A stretch of DNA of 64,000 nucleotides from Prochlorococcus marinus str. MIT 9211 (lineage in GTDB: Bacteria > Cyanobacteriota > Cyanobacteriia > PCC-6307 > Cyanobiaceae). The DNA is taken from assembly GCF_000018585.1 (NCBI RefSeq), contig NC_009976.1, forward strand, positions 1,481,941-1,545,940, read 5' to 3'. The notes under the pieces were generated by a model, which ran no database searches, had not been told where the DNA came from, and saw only the letters and a list, made by a program, of their open reading frames with translations. This document shows, piece after piece, positions 1 through 8,373 of the stretch (position 1 is the first letter of the stretch; each line of letters opens with the position of its first letter). The position numbers and the translations under genes were made by a program.

Positions 1-685
1 CAATTTGGTTTTCTGTATCTGCTTTTCTAGAGACAAGGTCTAAAGACCTCGATAAAAGGTCTCTGAGTTTTTTAGTTGCTTTAATTGATAGAAATGAACT
101 TGTCATTATTCCTTCCAAGACTTTTGCAACAGCTAAAGAGGTTAGTGCGTTTCTATTTTGGTTTTTATCCCCATAAAAATCTTTTTCTCTACCATAAGGA
201 CCATCATTCCAAGTTTTCTGAGAACAATTAATAAGGTCCAACTCTTGAAATTGAAAGCTTTTCAACCAATTATTTACTATATTTCTCTGCTGTTTCCAAC
301 ACTCCCAATTGAAGCCTTTAATAGAAGGGCCGCTAGTAGTGCCTGTAAGCATATCAACTATATAGCTAGTTGCATCATTACTAGAATGCTTGATCATGTC
401 TGATTGGGCTCGACGCAACTCAGAAGATTCAACAAGCAAGTCTTTATCGAGCCAATCTTCTACTGCACATGCATATATTAACTTGACTAAGCTGGCTGGA
501 TAAATTAGTTTTTTGGGCAGCCAACAAGCACCAAACCCACTGCTACTTGAAGGGTTTTGACCTTCATAACAAATCCAAATAATGGAAATGCTTTTTTGCA
601 GATTTGGTCTCCCGTCTTCTGCAAACTTTTGAAGTAACCTCCGAAGTAGAGAGGTCATATGGGCATTCGCTCTATATAACGCCAT
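1..685 (-). CDS. Class A beta-lactamase-family serine hydrolase, partial (C-terminus outside window)
   Basis: The minus strand is open from about 685 down to base 1 and translates to a protein with the two signature motifs of the penicillin-recognising serine hydrolases: PASLVK (SxxK nucleophile motif) and SSNDAT (SxN motif) about 40 residues later. The stretch between them and the following Trp/Gly/Tyr-rich segment fit the PF13354 class A fold. Two starts are possible: ATG at 685 (MALYRANAH...) or ATG at 658; I prefer 685 because the extra residues look protein-like. No signal peptide is obvious. It is transcribed away from the NlpC/P60 gene with almost no spacer, and both probably act on peptidoglycan. 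Members of this family in unicellular cyanobacteria are usually DD-peptidase-like housekeeping proteins, so true beta-lactamase activity should not be assumed. The KTG motif lies beyond the window. Confidence 0.75.
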   Translation of the reverse strand, partial: MALYRANAHMTSLLRRLLQKFAEDGRPNLQKSISIIWICYEGQNPSSSSGFGACWLPKKLIYPASLVKLIYACAVEDWLDKDLLVESSELRRAQSDMIKHSSNDATSYIVDMLTGTTSGPSIKGFNWECWKQQRNIVNNWLKSFQFQELDLINCSQKTWNDGPYGREKDFYGDKNQNRNALTSLAVAKVLEGIMTSSFLSIKATKKLRDLLSRSLDLVSRKADTENQI

Positions 686-690
686 ATCCC

Positions 691-1443
691 ATGGATGAAT
701 CAATGCTGTCCTTAGGAAAGCCTATTACAATCAATACAATGATTCCCAAGAGTTTCTGGGAATTAAAAGTTGACGTAAATGGTTACAAAACAAAAGAAGG
801 GAGTGAACTAGCAACTCAAGCAGTAAAAGGAAGGTCTTTTGAGTTATTAGAAATACCTGAAAAGCCTTCTTCATCAAGGATTAAAGTTCGATTATTAGAA
901 GATGGTTATATATGCTGGTTACAATTTAAAGACATTGAAAACCTTGCTTTTTCAATAGATTCTTGGGAAGCGTACTCCTTAAGTAAAACTGAAATTAACC
1001 GTAGATTACCCAAAGTATTGAATTGGGTAGAAAAAGCTTCGAGAAATACAAACCAATATTTATGGGGAGGTACAATAGGTCCAGATTTTGACTGCTCAGG
1101 ACTAATACAATCTGCTTTTGCATCCCAACAAATTTGGTTGCCACGAGATTCATACCAACAAGAAAATTTTTGTCGATCAATTACCTTCGAATTAAATTCT
1201 TTAGACAAAATTATTTGTGGTGATTTAATTTTCTTTGGTACTAAAACAAGGTGTACCCATGTTGGTATATATAAAGGCAAAGGACTTTATTGGCATAGTT
1301 CTGGACGTGTTAAAGGTAGAAATGGTATTGGAATAGATGAATTAAAACCTAATGGGAAAAACATTATTTCTGCTTATTATCTATCCAAACTACGTAGCAT
1401 AGGTAGAGTGGAATCTAGTTATGATGGCAGCATACAGCCATAA
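691..1443 (+). CDS. NlpC/P60 family peptidoglycan endopeptidase with N-terminal SH3b domain
   Basis: The N-terminal 90 residues look like a bacterial SH3 domain, followed by an NlpC/P60 cysteine peptidase domain. Visible catalytic residues, counted from the 691 start, are Cys135 in DFDCSGL, His190 in CTHVGIY and His202 in WHSSG. The arrangement and wording closely match the cyanobacterial gamma-D-glutamyl-diaminopimelate endopeptidases characterised structurally from Anabaena/Nostoc, which cut stem peptides during wall recycling. The frame is open from 604, but that start would overlap the divergent hydrolase gene. ATGs at 691, 703 or 739 are all possible; 691 is the longest that avoids overlap. 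No signal peptide is seen, so it may act on imported muropeptides in the cytoplasm. Confidence 0.88.
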   Translation: MDESMLSLGKPITINTMIPKSFWELKVDVNGYKTKEGSELATQAVKGRSFELLEIPEKPSSSRIKVRLLEDGYICWLQFKDIENLAFSIDSWEAYSLSKTEINRRLPKVLNWVEKASRNTNQYLWGGTIGPDFDCSGLIQSAFASQQIWLPRDSYQQENFCRSITFELNSLDKIICGDLIFFGTKTRCTHVGIYKGKGLYWHSSGRVKGRNGIGIDELKPNGKNIISAYYLSKLRSIGRVESSYDGSIQP

Positions 1444-1485
1444 TCAACTTTTCCTCTGTATTAATCCTTTTCCATAATTAACTAA

Positions 1486-2451
1486 ATGTCAAAAAATATA
1501 GACATTTCCATAGTAATCCCAATTTACAATGAGGAGGACAGTCTTCCTCAATTAGTGAATGAAATTCTAGACGCAATGCGTAATAGTTATGATAAGTTTG
1601 AAATAGTTTTGGTTAACGATGGCTCGACTGATAAAAGTGTTGATGTGCTATCCAAGCTAACACAAGAAATTCCCGAAGTATTAGGAGTTATACTTAGAAA
1701 AAACTATGGGCAAACTGCTGCCATGGCTGCAGGCTTTAATCTTTCTAGTGGCGATGTAATAGTCAGCTTGGACGGAGATTTGCAAAATGACCCTGCAGAT
1801 ATACCCAAGTTAGTAAATAAACTAGAGGAAGGTTATGACTTAGTTAGTGGTTGGCGTTATCAAAGAAAAGATGCTGAATTAAGACGTAAACTTCCTTCAA
1901 GAGTTGCCAATCGCCTAATTGGGAGAGTGACAGGGATTCGACTAAATGATTATGGTTGCTCTCTAAAAGCTTATAGGAGGGAAGTACTCTCAGATGTGAG
2001 ACTTTATGGCGAATTACATCGATTCTTACCAGTTTTAGCAAATATAGAAGGAGCAAGAATTACAGAGATAAAAGTTAATCATAGGGCCAGAAAATATGGG
2101 CAAAGTAAATATGGAATTGACCGCACTTTTCGAGTAATGATGGACTTACTTACAGTTTGGTTTATGAATCGATTCCTAACAAGGCCTATGTATGTTTTTG
2201 GCTTGGGAGGAATTATTGCCATATTAGGCAGCCTTATAGCAAGCACATATTTATTAATAATCAAGTTATTAGGTGAAGATATTGGAAGTAGGCCGCTTTT
2301 GACTTTTGCCTTAATTCTTGGGATTGCTGGCGTTCAACTTTTTTGCTTTGGATTATTAGGGGAATTATTAATTCGTACATATCACGAAAGCCAAGGCAGG
2401 CCTATTTATCGCATAAGAAAAACATTACGTGGTGGTCGAGATTTGATTTGA
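1486..2451 (+). CDS. Family 2 glycosyltransferase, membrane-anchored (DPM1/GtrB-like)
   Basis: A 321-residue protein with an N-terminal GT-A domain: IVIPIYNEE near residue 10, VLVNDGS at 41-47 and the metal-binding DGDLQNDP at about 96-103. The C-terminus has two hydrophobic membrane spans (about 230-255 and 268-295) and a basic tail. This is the layout of polyprenyl-phosphate glycosyltransferases such as GtrB or YkoT, which load a sugar from a nucleotide donor onto undecaprenyl phosphate on the cytoplasmic side of the membrane. The actual sugar cannot be told from sequence. It follows the NlpC/P60 gene by 42 bp and may share its transcript, suggesting an envelope role. Its last 46 bp overlap the convergent HEAT-repeat gene. 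Confidence 0.9.
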   Translation: MSKNIDISIVIPIYNEEDSLPQLVNEILDAMRNSYDKFEIVLVNDGSTDKSVDVLSKLTQEIPEVLGVILRKNYGQTAAMAAGFNLSSGDVIVSLDGDLQNDPADIPKLVNKLEEGYDLVSGWRYQRKDAELRRKLPSRVANRLIGRVTGIRLNDYGCSLKAYRREVLSDVRLYGELHRFLPVLANIEGARITEIKVNHRARKYGQSKYGIDRTFRVMMDLLTVWFMNRFLTRPMYVFGLGGIIAILGSLIASTYLLIIKLLGEDIGSRPLLTFALILGIAGVQLFCFGLLGELLIRTYHESQGRPIYRIRKTLRGGRDLI

Positions 2452-2876
2452 GGCTTAATTGGGTGCTTGGAGCATCGGAATTTGGCCATAGCTTTTGCAG
2501 CACAAATTACTATTTGACTATCAGAATCTCTTAAGCCTCGCTTAAGTATTGGTATTACCCTAGAATCCCCCCATTGGGATGCGATTTCTATAGCATTCAA
2601 TCTATACTCAGGACCCAATGAAATCCAGTGAAATAGCTGTTTCTTAAGGTTGGCACGCTCTCTATAGGTTTTGGGTGGAAGCCATTCATTAAATTCTGAT
2701 TTAGAGGCAAGATGTATCTCAAAATAGGGTTTTTTCTTAGTTTCTACTAATCCTTTTTGATCAATCCAAGTTTTTTCCTTAAATGTTTTCTGCATAAAGT
2801 TTTTAGGCTTTCTACCAAGGCCCCAAAGACTTAAAGCAAGTATTAATGCGGCTCCTGCAGTAAAGAACTGACTCAT
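2406..2876 (-). CDS. Small membrane-anchored HEAT-repeat-like protein, function unknown
   Basis: A 156-residue protein starting with one hydrophobic segment (residues about 3-20, probable membrane anchor or uncleaved signal), then a charged linker and a helical region of HEAT/PBS-lyase type (RLNAIEIASQWGD, VIPILKRGLRDSDSQIV, AAKAMAKF). HEAT repeats usually bind proteins; in cyanobacteria related repeats occur in bilin lyases, but this protein is too short and has no other lyase trait, so I do not assign that role. It converges on the glycosyltransferase gene with a 46-bp overlap at the 3' ends. It lies upstream of, and divergent from, psaI. I do not recognise a specific orthologue with a known function. 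Confidence 0.7.
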   Translation of the reverse strand: MSQFFTAGAALILALSLWGLGRKPKNFMQKTFKEKTWIDQKGLVETKKKPYFEIHLASKSEFNEWLPPKTYRERANLKKQLFHWISLGPEYRLNAIEIASQWGDSRVIPILKRGLRDSDSQIVICAAKAMAKFRCSKHPIKPQIKSRPPRNVFLMR

Positions 2877-2931
2877 GGAATTAAAAAGGGTTGAAAAAAG
2901 ACTCCAATTGGATTGAACTTTTATGTCACCA

Positions 2932-2976
2932 ATGGATCTATTAGATGTTCACTCTATACAGTATCTATGGATCTAT
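2932..2976 (+). repeat. Direct repeat in the psaI upstream region
   Basis: The 10-mer ATGGATCTAT occurs at 2932-2941 and again at 2967-2976, 35 bp apart, just upstream of the psaI start at 2988. It could be a paired binding site for a regulator of psaI-psaL, or chance in an AT-rich region. Confidence 0.4.
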
Positions 2977-2987
2977 AGGTATATCCA

Positions 2988-3104
2988 ATGTCTAGTGAGT
3001 TTGCTGCCACCTGGCTACCTGCAGTATTCGTGCCTCTTATTGGGCTAGTTACTCCTGCGGTATTTATCGTTCTAATTGGTCGCTACATAACAGCAGCCGA
3101 CTAA
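2988..3104 (+). CDS. psaI: Photosystem I reaction center subunit VIII (PsaI)
   Basis: A 38-residue protein with a short N-terminus (MSSEFAATWLPAVFVP), one hydrophobic span and the ending IGRYITAAD. Size, single membrane helix and the LPAVFVPL/GR pattern fit PsaI, which helps dock PsaL into the trimeric photosystem I complex in the thylakoid membrane. It is immediately followed by psaL on the same strand after 45 bp, the usual picocyanobacterial order, which strongly supports the call. The two genes almost certainly share a promoter upstream of psaI. Confidence 0.93.
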   Translation: MSSEFAATWLPAVFVPLIGLVTPAVFIVLIGRYITAAD

Positions 3105-3149
3105 ATTACATTGCTTTCCCTTTAAGTCAACCCAGTTCTTTCTTCGCCA

Positions 3150-3749
3150 ATGACTGAATTCCAAGACCCTTTCTTAAAGTCAGGTGAGCCTGTCAAGTTT
3201 GACAAGAAATATATTGACAGCACTATTCGACCTGGCGATATAGGTATAGCCGATCAATGGGCTGTAAAACCTGTTTCAGACCCGTTTGTAGGAAACTTAG
3301 AAACTCCTGTTAATTCAGGTTATTTCACTAAGGCTTTTATTAACAACCTTCCATTTTATAGGTCTGGAATTTCTCCTAATTTCCGTGGTCTTGAAGTGGG
3401 AGCAGCATTTGGATATCTACTCTATGGGCCATTTGCAATGACAGGTCCACTTAGGAACACTGATTTTGCTCTAACAGCTGGTTTGCTTAGCACTATTGGT
3501 GCTGTTCATATCCTCACAGCTCTTTTTGTGTTGTATACGGCCCCTGGAAAAGATCCAAATGTCCAGCCTTCAGATTGCACTGTAGAGAATCCTCCAACAG
3601 ATTTATTTACTAGAACAGGCTGGACAGATTTCACTAGTGGATTCTGGCTAGGAGGTTGTGGTGGAGCAGTATTTGCATGGCTGCTTTGTGGAACCCTTCA
3701 TTTAGATACGATTATGCCAATAGTTAAAGGCGTTTGGGCAGCTGGTTAA
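3150..3749 (+). CDS. psaL: Photosystem I reaction center subunit XI (PsaL)
   Basis: A 199-residue protein with the PsaL core: [23 protein letters not shown] near residue 50, then [16 protein letters not shown] and two further hydrophobic spans including [13 protein letters not shown] and the C-terminal [15 protein letters not shown]. PsaL sits at the centre of trimeric PSI, binds chlorophyll and carotene and holds the monomers together. The long soluble N-terminus (about 50 residues before the conserved block) is typical of marine Synechococcus/Prochlorococcus PsaL. It follows psaI and is closed by a strong terminator 27 bp after the stop, so the psaI-psaL transcript is a compact two-gene unit. 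Confidence 0.97.
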   Translation: MTEFQDPFLKSGEPVKFDKKYIDSTIRPGDIGIADQWAVKPVSDPFVGNLETPVNSGYFTKAFINNLPFYRSGISPNFRGLEVGAAFGYLLYGPFAMTGPLRNTDFALTAGLLSTIGAVHILTALFVLYTAPGKDPNVQPSDCTVENPPTDLFTRTGWTDFTSGFWLGGCGGAVFAWLLCGTLHLDTIMPIVKGVWAAG

Positions 3750-3775
3750 ATCAGTGAATATTTAAATTTTGTTTA

Positions 3776-3805
3776 CTGAGGATGTTTCTCATCCTCAGTT
3801 TTTTT
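3776..3805 (+). terminator. Rho-independent terminator after psaL
   Basis: A perfect 9-bp stem CTGAGGATG / CATCCTCAG (3776-3784 with 3790-3798), 5-nt loop, followed at once by seven T residues (3799-3805). This is a classic intrinsic terminator closing the psaI-psaL unit. Confidence 0.93.
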
Positions 3806-3980
3806 ATGTAATGATCAAAATCAAAAAATTGCTGAGAAACTTACTTAATAAGCGTCAAAAGAAGTTAGTCTTGATTTATAATTAATTAATTGATGAATGT
3901 AGTTAAATATAGGCCGGAAGCATCTAATACCAATCCTTTTATAGAGTAGATCTCTCAAGAACTACTAAAACTTCTTGAAA

Positions 3981-4069
3981 CGGAGAGGGAGGGATTCGAA
4001 CCCTCGACAGGAGTTGCCTCCTGTAACTCCTTAGCAGGGAGCCGCTTTCAACCACTCAGCCACCTCTCC
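3981..4069 (-). tRNA. trnS-GCU: tRNA-Ser (anticodon GCU)
   Basis: On the minus strand the acceptor stem GGAGAGG (from 4069) pairs with CCTCTCC near 3982-3988, with discriminator G at 3981. The D-arm GGCTGAGTGG, anticodon loop CTGCTAA (anticodon GCT), a long variable arm (CAGGAGGCAACTCCTG) and the T-loop GGTTCGAATCC are all visible. The long variable arm is diagnostic for serine tRNA. No CCA is encoded. Length is 89 nt. Confidence 0.97.
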
Positions 4070-4134
4070 AGGCGCTTCCATACCTTATCAAGAGAGCATT
4101 CATCTTAAAGAAACAATTATCCTTTTTTAGATTT

Positions 4135-5280
4135 TCAAACTATTACCCGAGGAAGACGATATTTAAAGCCACACAGAATTTCCCAAGGAATAGAGCCACT
4201 TATATCACTCCAATAATATGGACTAAGGCTTCTACCTTGATCAAACCCTAATAAAGTGACGACGTTCCCTACTGAGATATCCAAGTTGCCAGTTATATCT
4301 ATAACAAGTTGGTCCATAGTAATAGCTCCTACTTGTGGGAAAAGCTTTCCATTGATCAAAACAGAAATCTTGCCTGAGAGTGCCCTTCCCACTCCATCTG
4401 CATAGCCAATTCCAACTACAGCGAGTCGGCTTTGTTCTTTGGTTATAAACGTATGACCATAGCTAACTCCTGTTCCAGCTGGTACTTCTCTAATTAACGT
4501 TATTCTCGCCTTAACAGCTAATGCTGGTTCTAAAGAGAAGTCATTCTTCAAAGATTCAATTGGACTATATCCATACAATGCAATACCCACGCGGACCATA
4601 TCGTAATAAAGGCCACAATCTCTTAGAGTTCCTGCTGAATTAGCTAAGTGTCTAACTATAGATTTATTTTTTAAAGAAATACTCTTTAAAAGATTGTCAA
4701 ATTTTTGTTTTTGGTGAAAAGTTACCCTGCCCCCTTCGCCATCAAAGTCTCCATCTGCCAAAGCAAGATGGCTATAAACCCCTTCAAGATCAAGAAACCT
4801 CAGATCATCTATGAAATTAAGCAATGATGGTGCATCACTTAATTCACAACCTAACCTTGTCATCCCAGTATCAACCTTTACATGTACAGCAAAAGTCTGA
4901 ACGCGTTCTTCAGCAATTTTGTGGCAAATTACTGCCTCACGGTAATCACTGATAGTAGGCATTAAATTCCAAGAAAGACAAGCATCTAAATCTTCTTCAT
5001 TAGTTAAATTTCCAAGCAAAAGAATTGGAGATTTAATGCCTGCTTGCCTTAAATCAATCCCTTCCTGCAAAGTTGCAACTCCTAAACTTTGCGCACCTCC
5101 TTCCAAAGCAGACTTTGCTACTGTTTGTGCCCCATGTCCATATCCATCTGCCTTAACAACTGCCATTAGCATGCATTGTTTAGGTAATCTTTGTTTGATA
5201 TTGCGAGTATTTGCCTCAATTGCAGCAGGCTTCACTTCTACCCAAGCTCTCTGGCATGGATCTAACTTGTCCAATAACAT
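4135..5280 (-). CDS. alr: Alanine racemase
   Basis: A PLP-dependent fold III enzyme converting L-alanine to D-alanine for peptidoglycan stem peptides. The PLP-binding lysine lies in AVVKADGYGHG near residue 43, and the catalytic tyrosine of the partner subunit in GVSYGHTF near residue 270. The C-terminal beta domain (GYADGVGRALS, VGAITMDQLVIDIT) is complete, so length is normal for Alr. I prefer the ATG at 5280; the frame also has a GTG at 5295 that would add five residues. It stands alone between tRNA-Ser and the divergent HNH gene. Confidence 0.96.
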   Translation of the reverse strand: MLLDKLDPCQRAWVEVKPAAIEANTRNIKQRLPKQCMLMAVVKADGYGHGAQTVAKSALEGGAQSLGVATLQEGIDLRQAGIKSPILLLGNLTNEEDLDACLSWNLMPTISDYREAVICHKIAEERVQTFAVHVKVDTGMTRLGCELSDAPSLLNFIDDLRFLDLEGVYSHLALADGDFDGEGGRVTFHQKQKFDNLLKSISLKNKSIVRHLANSAGTLRDCGLYYDMVRVGIALYGYSPIESLKNDFSLEPALAVKARITLIREVPAGTGVSYGHTFITKEQSRLAVVGIGYADGVGRALSGKISVLINGKLFPQVGAITMDQLVIDITGNLDISVGNVVTLLGFDQGRSLSPYYWSDISGSIPWEILCGFKYRLPRVIV

Positions 5281-5351
5281 AGTCTTAGTAATCACGTGAA
5301 CAGCCGCTTCCGTTTCATGCCAATAGCATGCCGTTTAATTAGGGAGCTTGC

Positions 5352-5858
5352 ATGGGACAGGTTCTCGTTTTAAATGCGTCATACGAACCTTTAAATATCA
5401 CCACGTGGCGACGAGCGACGGTGCTGATGCTTAAAGGGAAAGCTGAGAGTCTGGAAGAAGATTCCAGTCGGCTTTTAAGGCCCGACACAAAACTGCCTAC
5501 TGTCATTAGGCTGAGATATTTCATAAAAGTTCCATATAAAGAATTAGCGCTTACAAGAAAAACTCTTCTCCAACGCGACAATAACTGCTGTCAATATTGT
5601 GGTTATAAAGGTGACAAACTCTCGATTGACCATGTAATTCCTCGCAGTCGAGGAGGGGCTGATATCTGGGAAAATGTAACTACTGCATGCTTGTCATGCA
5701 ACGTTATGAAAGGGAATCGCACCCCTCAAGAAGCAAATATGCCTTTAAAAACAAAGCCCTATAAACCTATAAGCACAATTAATTTTGAAACAACCAAGCT
5801 CATAAACTCTGGTCAGCATAAAGAATGGAAGAAATATGTTATTGGCTGGGTTAGGTGA
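5352..5858 (+). CDS. HNH endonuclease domain protein
   Basis: A 168-residue protein with a complete HNH module: CQYCG (Cys80, Cys83), IDHVIPRSRGG (Asp93-His94), WENVTTAC (Asn108) and CLSCN (Cys113, Cys116), forming a zinc-stabilised beta-beta-alpha-metal nuclease site. The N-terminal 70 residues (VLVLNASYEPLNIT, RRATVLMLKGKAE) are typical of a solitary HNH family found in nearly all cyanobacteria and many other bacteria, with no mobile-element partner. Its cellular role is not established. It is divergent from alr and convergent with prfA (8 bp between the ends). No sign of intron, restriction or toxin context. Confidence 0.92.
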   Translation: MGQVLVLNASYEPLNITTWRRATVLMLKGKAESLEEDSSRLLRPDTKLPTVIRLRYFIKVPYKELALTRKTLLQRDNNCCQYCGYKGDKLSIDHVIPRSRGGADIWENVTTACLSCNVMKGNRTPQEANMPLKTKPYKPISTINFETTKLINSGQHKEWKKYVIGWVR

Positions 5859-5865
5859 ATTCGAG

Positions 5866-6963
5866 TTAATTCTCGGACTGCTCGCCTAATTCTTCTATCA
5901 TCAATCTTTGTTCTTCAGCTATACAAGCTCCGATCAAATTATCTAATTCACCTTCAAGAACATTCTCTAATGGAAAATTAATGCCCAAGCGATGATCAGT
6001 AGTTCGATTGTCTTTATAGTTATAAGTTCTAATCTTTTCGCTACGATCTCCAGTTCCTACTTGAGCCAGTCTTGCTGACCTTTCTTTGGCATTTGCTTCA
6101 GCAATTTCCATTTCTAGTAATTTTGCTCGCAGAATCTCCATAGCTCGTTCTCTGTTCTGAAGCTGAGAGCGTTCTTGTGTGCAAAAAACTCTGATTCCAG
6201 TTGGTTTGTGGAGCAAATCCACAGCTGTTTCAACCTTATTAACATTTTGCCCTCCAGCTCCTCCAGAGCGAGCAGTACTAATTTCTAGATCTCCAGGGTC
6301 CAGCTGAACTTCAACCGGGTCTGCTTCTGGCATTACAGCAACTGTCGCTGTGGAAGTATGCACCCTGCCTTGCGATTCTGTGGCAGGAACCCTTTGAACC
6401 CTGTGTACCCCTGCTTCGAATTTGAGTTGACTAAACACTGAATCTCCTTTTACAGAAATAATTAATTCACGAAAGCCTCCTAAATCTGCATCTGTTGAGC
6501 TAATTGGTCTTACTGACCACCCAATCTTCTGACCATATCTTTCATACATTCTGGCCAAGTCACCAGCCCAAATACAAGCCTCATCTCCACCAGCCCCTGC
6601 TCTAATCTCAAGCATTACACTACGTTCATCCCTAGGATCTTTTGGCAAAAGGGCTAATGTCAACTGATTTATCAAATTTGTTTTAAAAAGTTCTAGCTTT
6701 CGCATCTCATCCTGAGCTAGCTCCTCTAAATCCTTATCTGATTTACTCTCTCGCAAGACATCTTTTACTTCTAACAATTCTTCTTCTATCTCAAGAAGCT
6801 TTTCATAATCCAAAACCAAAGGTTCTAAACGAGCTCTCTCACGAGCGATTGTCTCCAACCGTTTAGGGTCTGAAGCAACATCAGGGTCAGCCAATTGGAG
6901 TTCCAAGTTTTGGAAGCTTGACCTGGCTGTCTCTAACCTAATCTTGAGGGTTGAAGTGTCCAT
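5866..6963 (-). CDS. prfA: Peptide chain release factor 1
   Basis: RF1 recognises UAA and UAG in the ribosomal A site and triggers peptide release. Visible signatures are the peptidyl-hydrolase loop [17 protein letters not shown] near residue 235 and the codon-recognition PAT tripeptide in [14 protein letters not shown] near 190; PxT separates RF1 from RF2 (which has SPF). Length (365) is normal. The N-terminal coiled-coil-rich domain is present. It is the last gene of the minus-strand run that starts with the ribosomal cluster, 24 bp after rpmE, and is probably cotranscribed with it. Confidence 0.97.
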   Translation of the reverse strand: MDTSTLKIRLETARSSFQNLELQLADPDVASDPKRLETIARERARLEPLVLDYEKLLEIEEELLEVKDVLRESKSDKDLEELAQDEMRKLELFKTNLINQLTLALLPKDPRDERSVMLEIRAGAGGDEACIWAGDLARMYERYGQKIGWSVRPISSTDADLGGFRELIISVKGDSVFSQLKFEAGVHRVQRVPATESQGRVHTSTATVAVMPEADPVEVQLDPGDLEISTARSGGAGGQNVNKVETAVDLLHKPTGIRVFCTQERSQLQNRERAMEILRAKLLEMEIAEANAKERSARLAQVGTGDRSEKIRTYNYKDNRTTDHRLGINFPLENVLEGELDNLIGACIAEEQRLMIEELGEQSEN

Positions 6964-6987
6964 TCCACATCAACTTCCTATTAATAC

Positions 6988-7272
6988 TTAAGACTCTTTT
7001 GATGGAGAATCTGAAACTTTTTTTTCATTGGTTGTTTTTTTCTTATCAGTGGAATCATTCTCAGAATCAGCCATTCCATATTTGCGCATAAAACGATCTA
7101 CTCGGCCTTCTGTATCCAAAATCTTTTGTGTTCCAGTAAAAAATGGGTGATTCCCACTCCAAACATCAACATGGATTTCTGGTTGCGTGGAACCAGTTGT
7201 CATTACCACTTCTCCATTGCAAATAACTTTTGCATCTGGATACCAAGTGGGATGGATATCTTCTTTTGGCAT
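6988..7272 (-). CDS. rpmE: 50S ribosomal protein L31, zinc-free type
   Basis: Matches L31 through HPTWYPDAKVICNGEVV, SGNHPFFTG and GRVDRFMRKYG. Only one cysteine is present, so the zinc-binding CxxC pairs of the C+ form are missing; this is the C- form that does not hold zinc. After the conserved body there is a Lys/Ser/Asp-rich tail of about 25 residues (DSTDKKKTTNEKKVSDS), longer than in most L31 proteins. It lies between rpsI and prfA on the same strand. Confidence 0.95.
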   Translation of the reverse strand: MPKEDIHPTWYPDAKVICNGEVVMTTGSTQPEIHVDVWSGNHPFFTGTQKILDTEGRVDRFMRKYGMADSENDSTDKKKTTNEKKVSDSPSKES

Positions 7273-7316
7273 TGCTAAGTAAAGCGAGGAATAAAAAAAA
7301 TTGATTAAGGAGGACT

Positions 7317-7730
7317 CTAACGCTTAGAGAACTGAGGGGCTTTCCTAGCCTTTTTCAGTCCATATTTACGCCTTTCCTTAGCTCTAGGATCTCTACTCAA
7401 GTGACCCTCAATTTTAAGTGGTTTACGATTGTCAGCCGAAAGCTCGCATAAGGCTCTAGCAGCACCTTGTTTTATCGCATCTGCCTGTCCTGTCAGACCG
7501 CCTCCATATACGTTAACAAGAACATCATATGAATCGCTCAAGCCCAAAGTTTGCAAAGGGGCTTTAACTGCAGCTAAATAAGCAGGATTAAAATTCAAAT
7601 AATGATCACCGGGTCTTCCATTGATTGTAATTTTCCCAGTTCCTGGAATTAATCTCACACGAGCCACAGAAGTCTTCCTGCGGCCAGTGCCCCAATAAAC
7701 AACGGTATTTCTTTGAGAGCTGCTATTCAT
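7317..7730 (-). CDS. rpsI: 30S ribosomal protein S9
   Basis: Contains [16 protein letters not shown] at the start and the invariant C-terminal [12 protein letters not shown], whose last Arg reaches the P-site tRNA. Length 137. The ATG overlaps the rplM stop by one base (TAATG), showing translational coupling with L13, the usual pairing. Confidence 0.97.
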   Translation of the reverse strand: MNSSSQRNTVVYWGTGRRKTSVARVRLIPGTGKITINGRPGDHYLNFNPAYLAAVKAPLQTLGLSDSYDVLVNVYGGGLTGQADAIKQGAARALCELSADNRKPLKIEGHLSRDPRAKERRKYGLKKARKAPQFSKR

Positions 7731-8179
7731 TAAATTAATCCGTTGGTATCAAGATTTAGAAGCTTAGGTTCTTGAGCAGCATGTGGATGATCAGCGCCCT
7801 TGTAAACCTTCAATTTTCTGAACAATTGTCTGCCTAAAGAATTGTGAGGGAGCATTCCTTTGACTGCTTTCTCAACAATTCTTTCAGGAATCCTTTCTTG
7901 TAAAGAGTTGAAGGTTTCCACTTTCATTCCGCCTGGCCGACCTGAATGACGACGATAAAGTTTTTGCTGGCTTTTTTTGCCACTAATTTGAATCTTCTCT
8001 GCATTAACAACAACAACAAAATCTCCTGTATCTAAATGAGGCGTGAAATTTGGCTTGTTTTTACCTCTAAGTACTGATGCAATTTTACTTGCAAGTCGAC
8101 CAAGAGTCTGATTCTCTGCATCAACCAAGTACCATTGGCGGTCGATTGCGTCGATCTTTGGGGTAATTGTCTTGTTCAT
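7730..8179 (-). CDS. rplM: 50S ribosomal protein L13
   Basis: Matches L13 by [34 protein letters not shown], the [10 protein letters not shown] segment and [13 protein letters not shown] start at the ATG at 8179 ([10 protein letters not shown]...). The frame is open up to 8242, but those 21 residues have no counterpart in the family. It follows truA by 194 bp, a spacer long enough for its own promoter, and is coupled to rpsI downstream. Confidence 0.96.
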   Translation of the reverse strand: MNKTITPKIDAIDRQWYLVDAENQTLGRLASKIASVLRGKNKPNFTPHLDTGDFVVVVNAEKIQISGKKSQQKLYRRHSGRPGGMKVETFNSLQERIPERIVEKAVKGMLPHNSLGRQLFRKLKVYKGADHPHAAQEPKLLNLDTNGLI

Positions 8180-8373
8180 CTCGCCGGCATACCGGATTGG
8201 CAAATACATCTGTTTTATAAAAAACAGAACTTTTTTGAACATTAGCCAATAGATATTAGCTTTAAATGCTCAAACTTTAATTTTACACTTCAAAGTACAT
8301 AGAAGGCGGGCTTACTAGCAAAATACTGACAATTTTTTTTTACTTAAAAGTTCTAAAAGGCTAGTCCACAAAT

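Noticed and set aside
158-403. 81-residue plus-strand frame near the window start
   Set aside because: It is the antisense of the beta-lactamase-family gene, whose minus-strand frame has clear SxxK and SxN motifs.
604-690. Upstream extension of the NlpC/P60 protein to an ATG at 604
   Set aside because: It overlaps the divergent hydrolase gene and has no match to the family, whose SH3b domain begins near FWELKVDVNGYKT.
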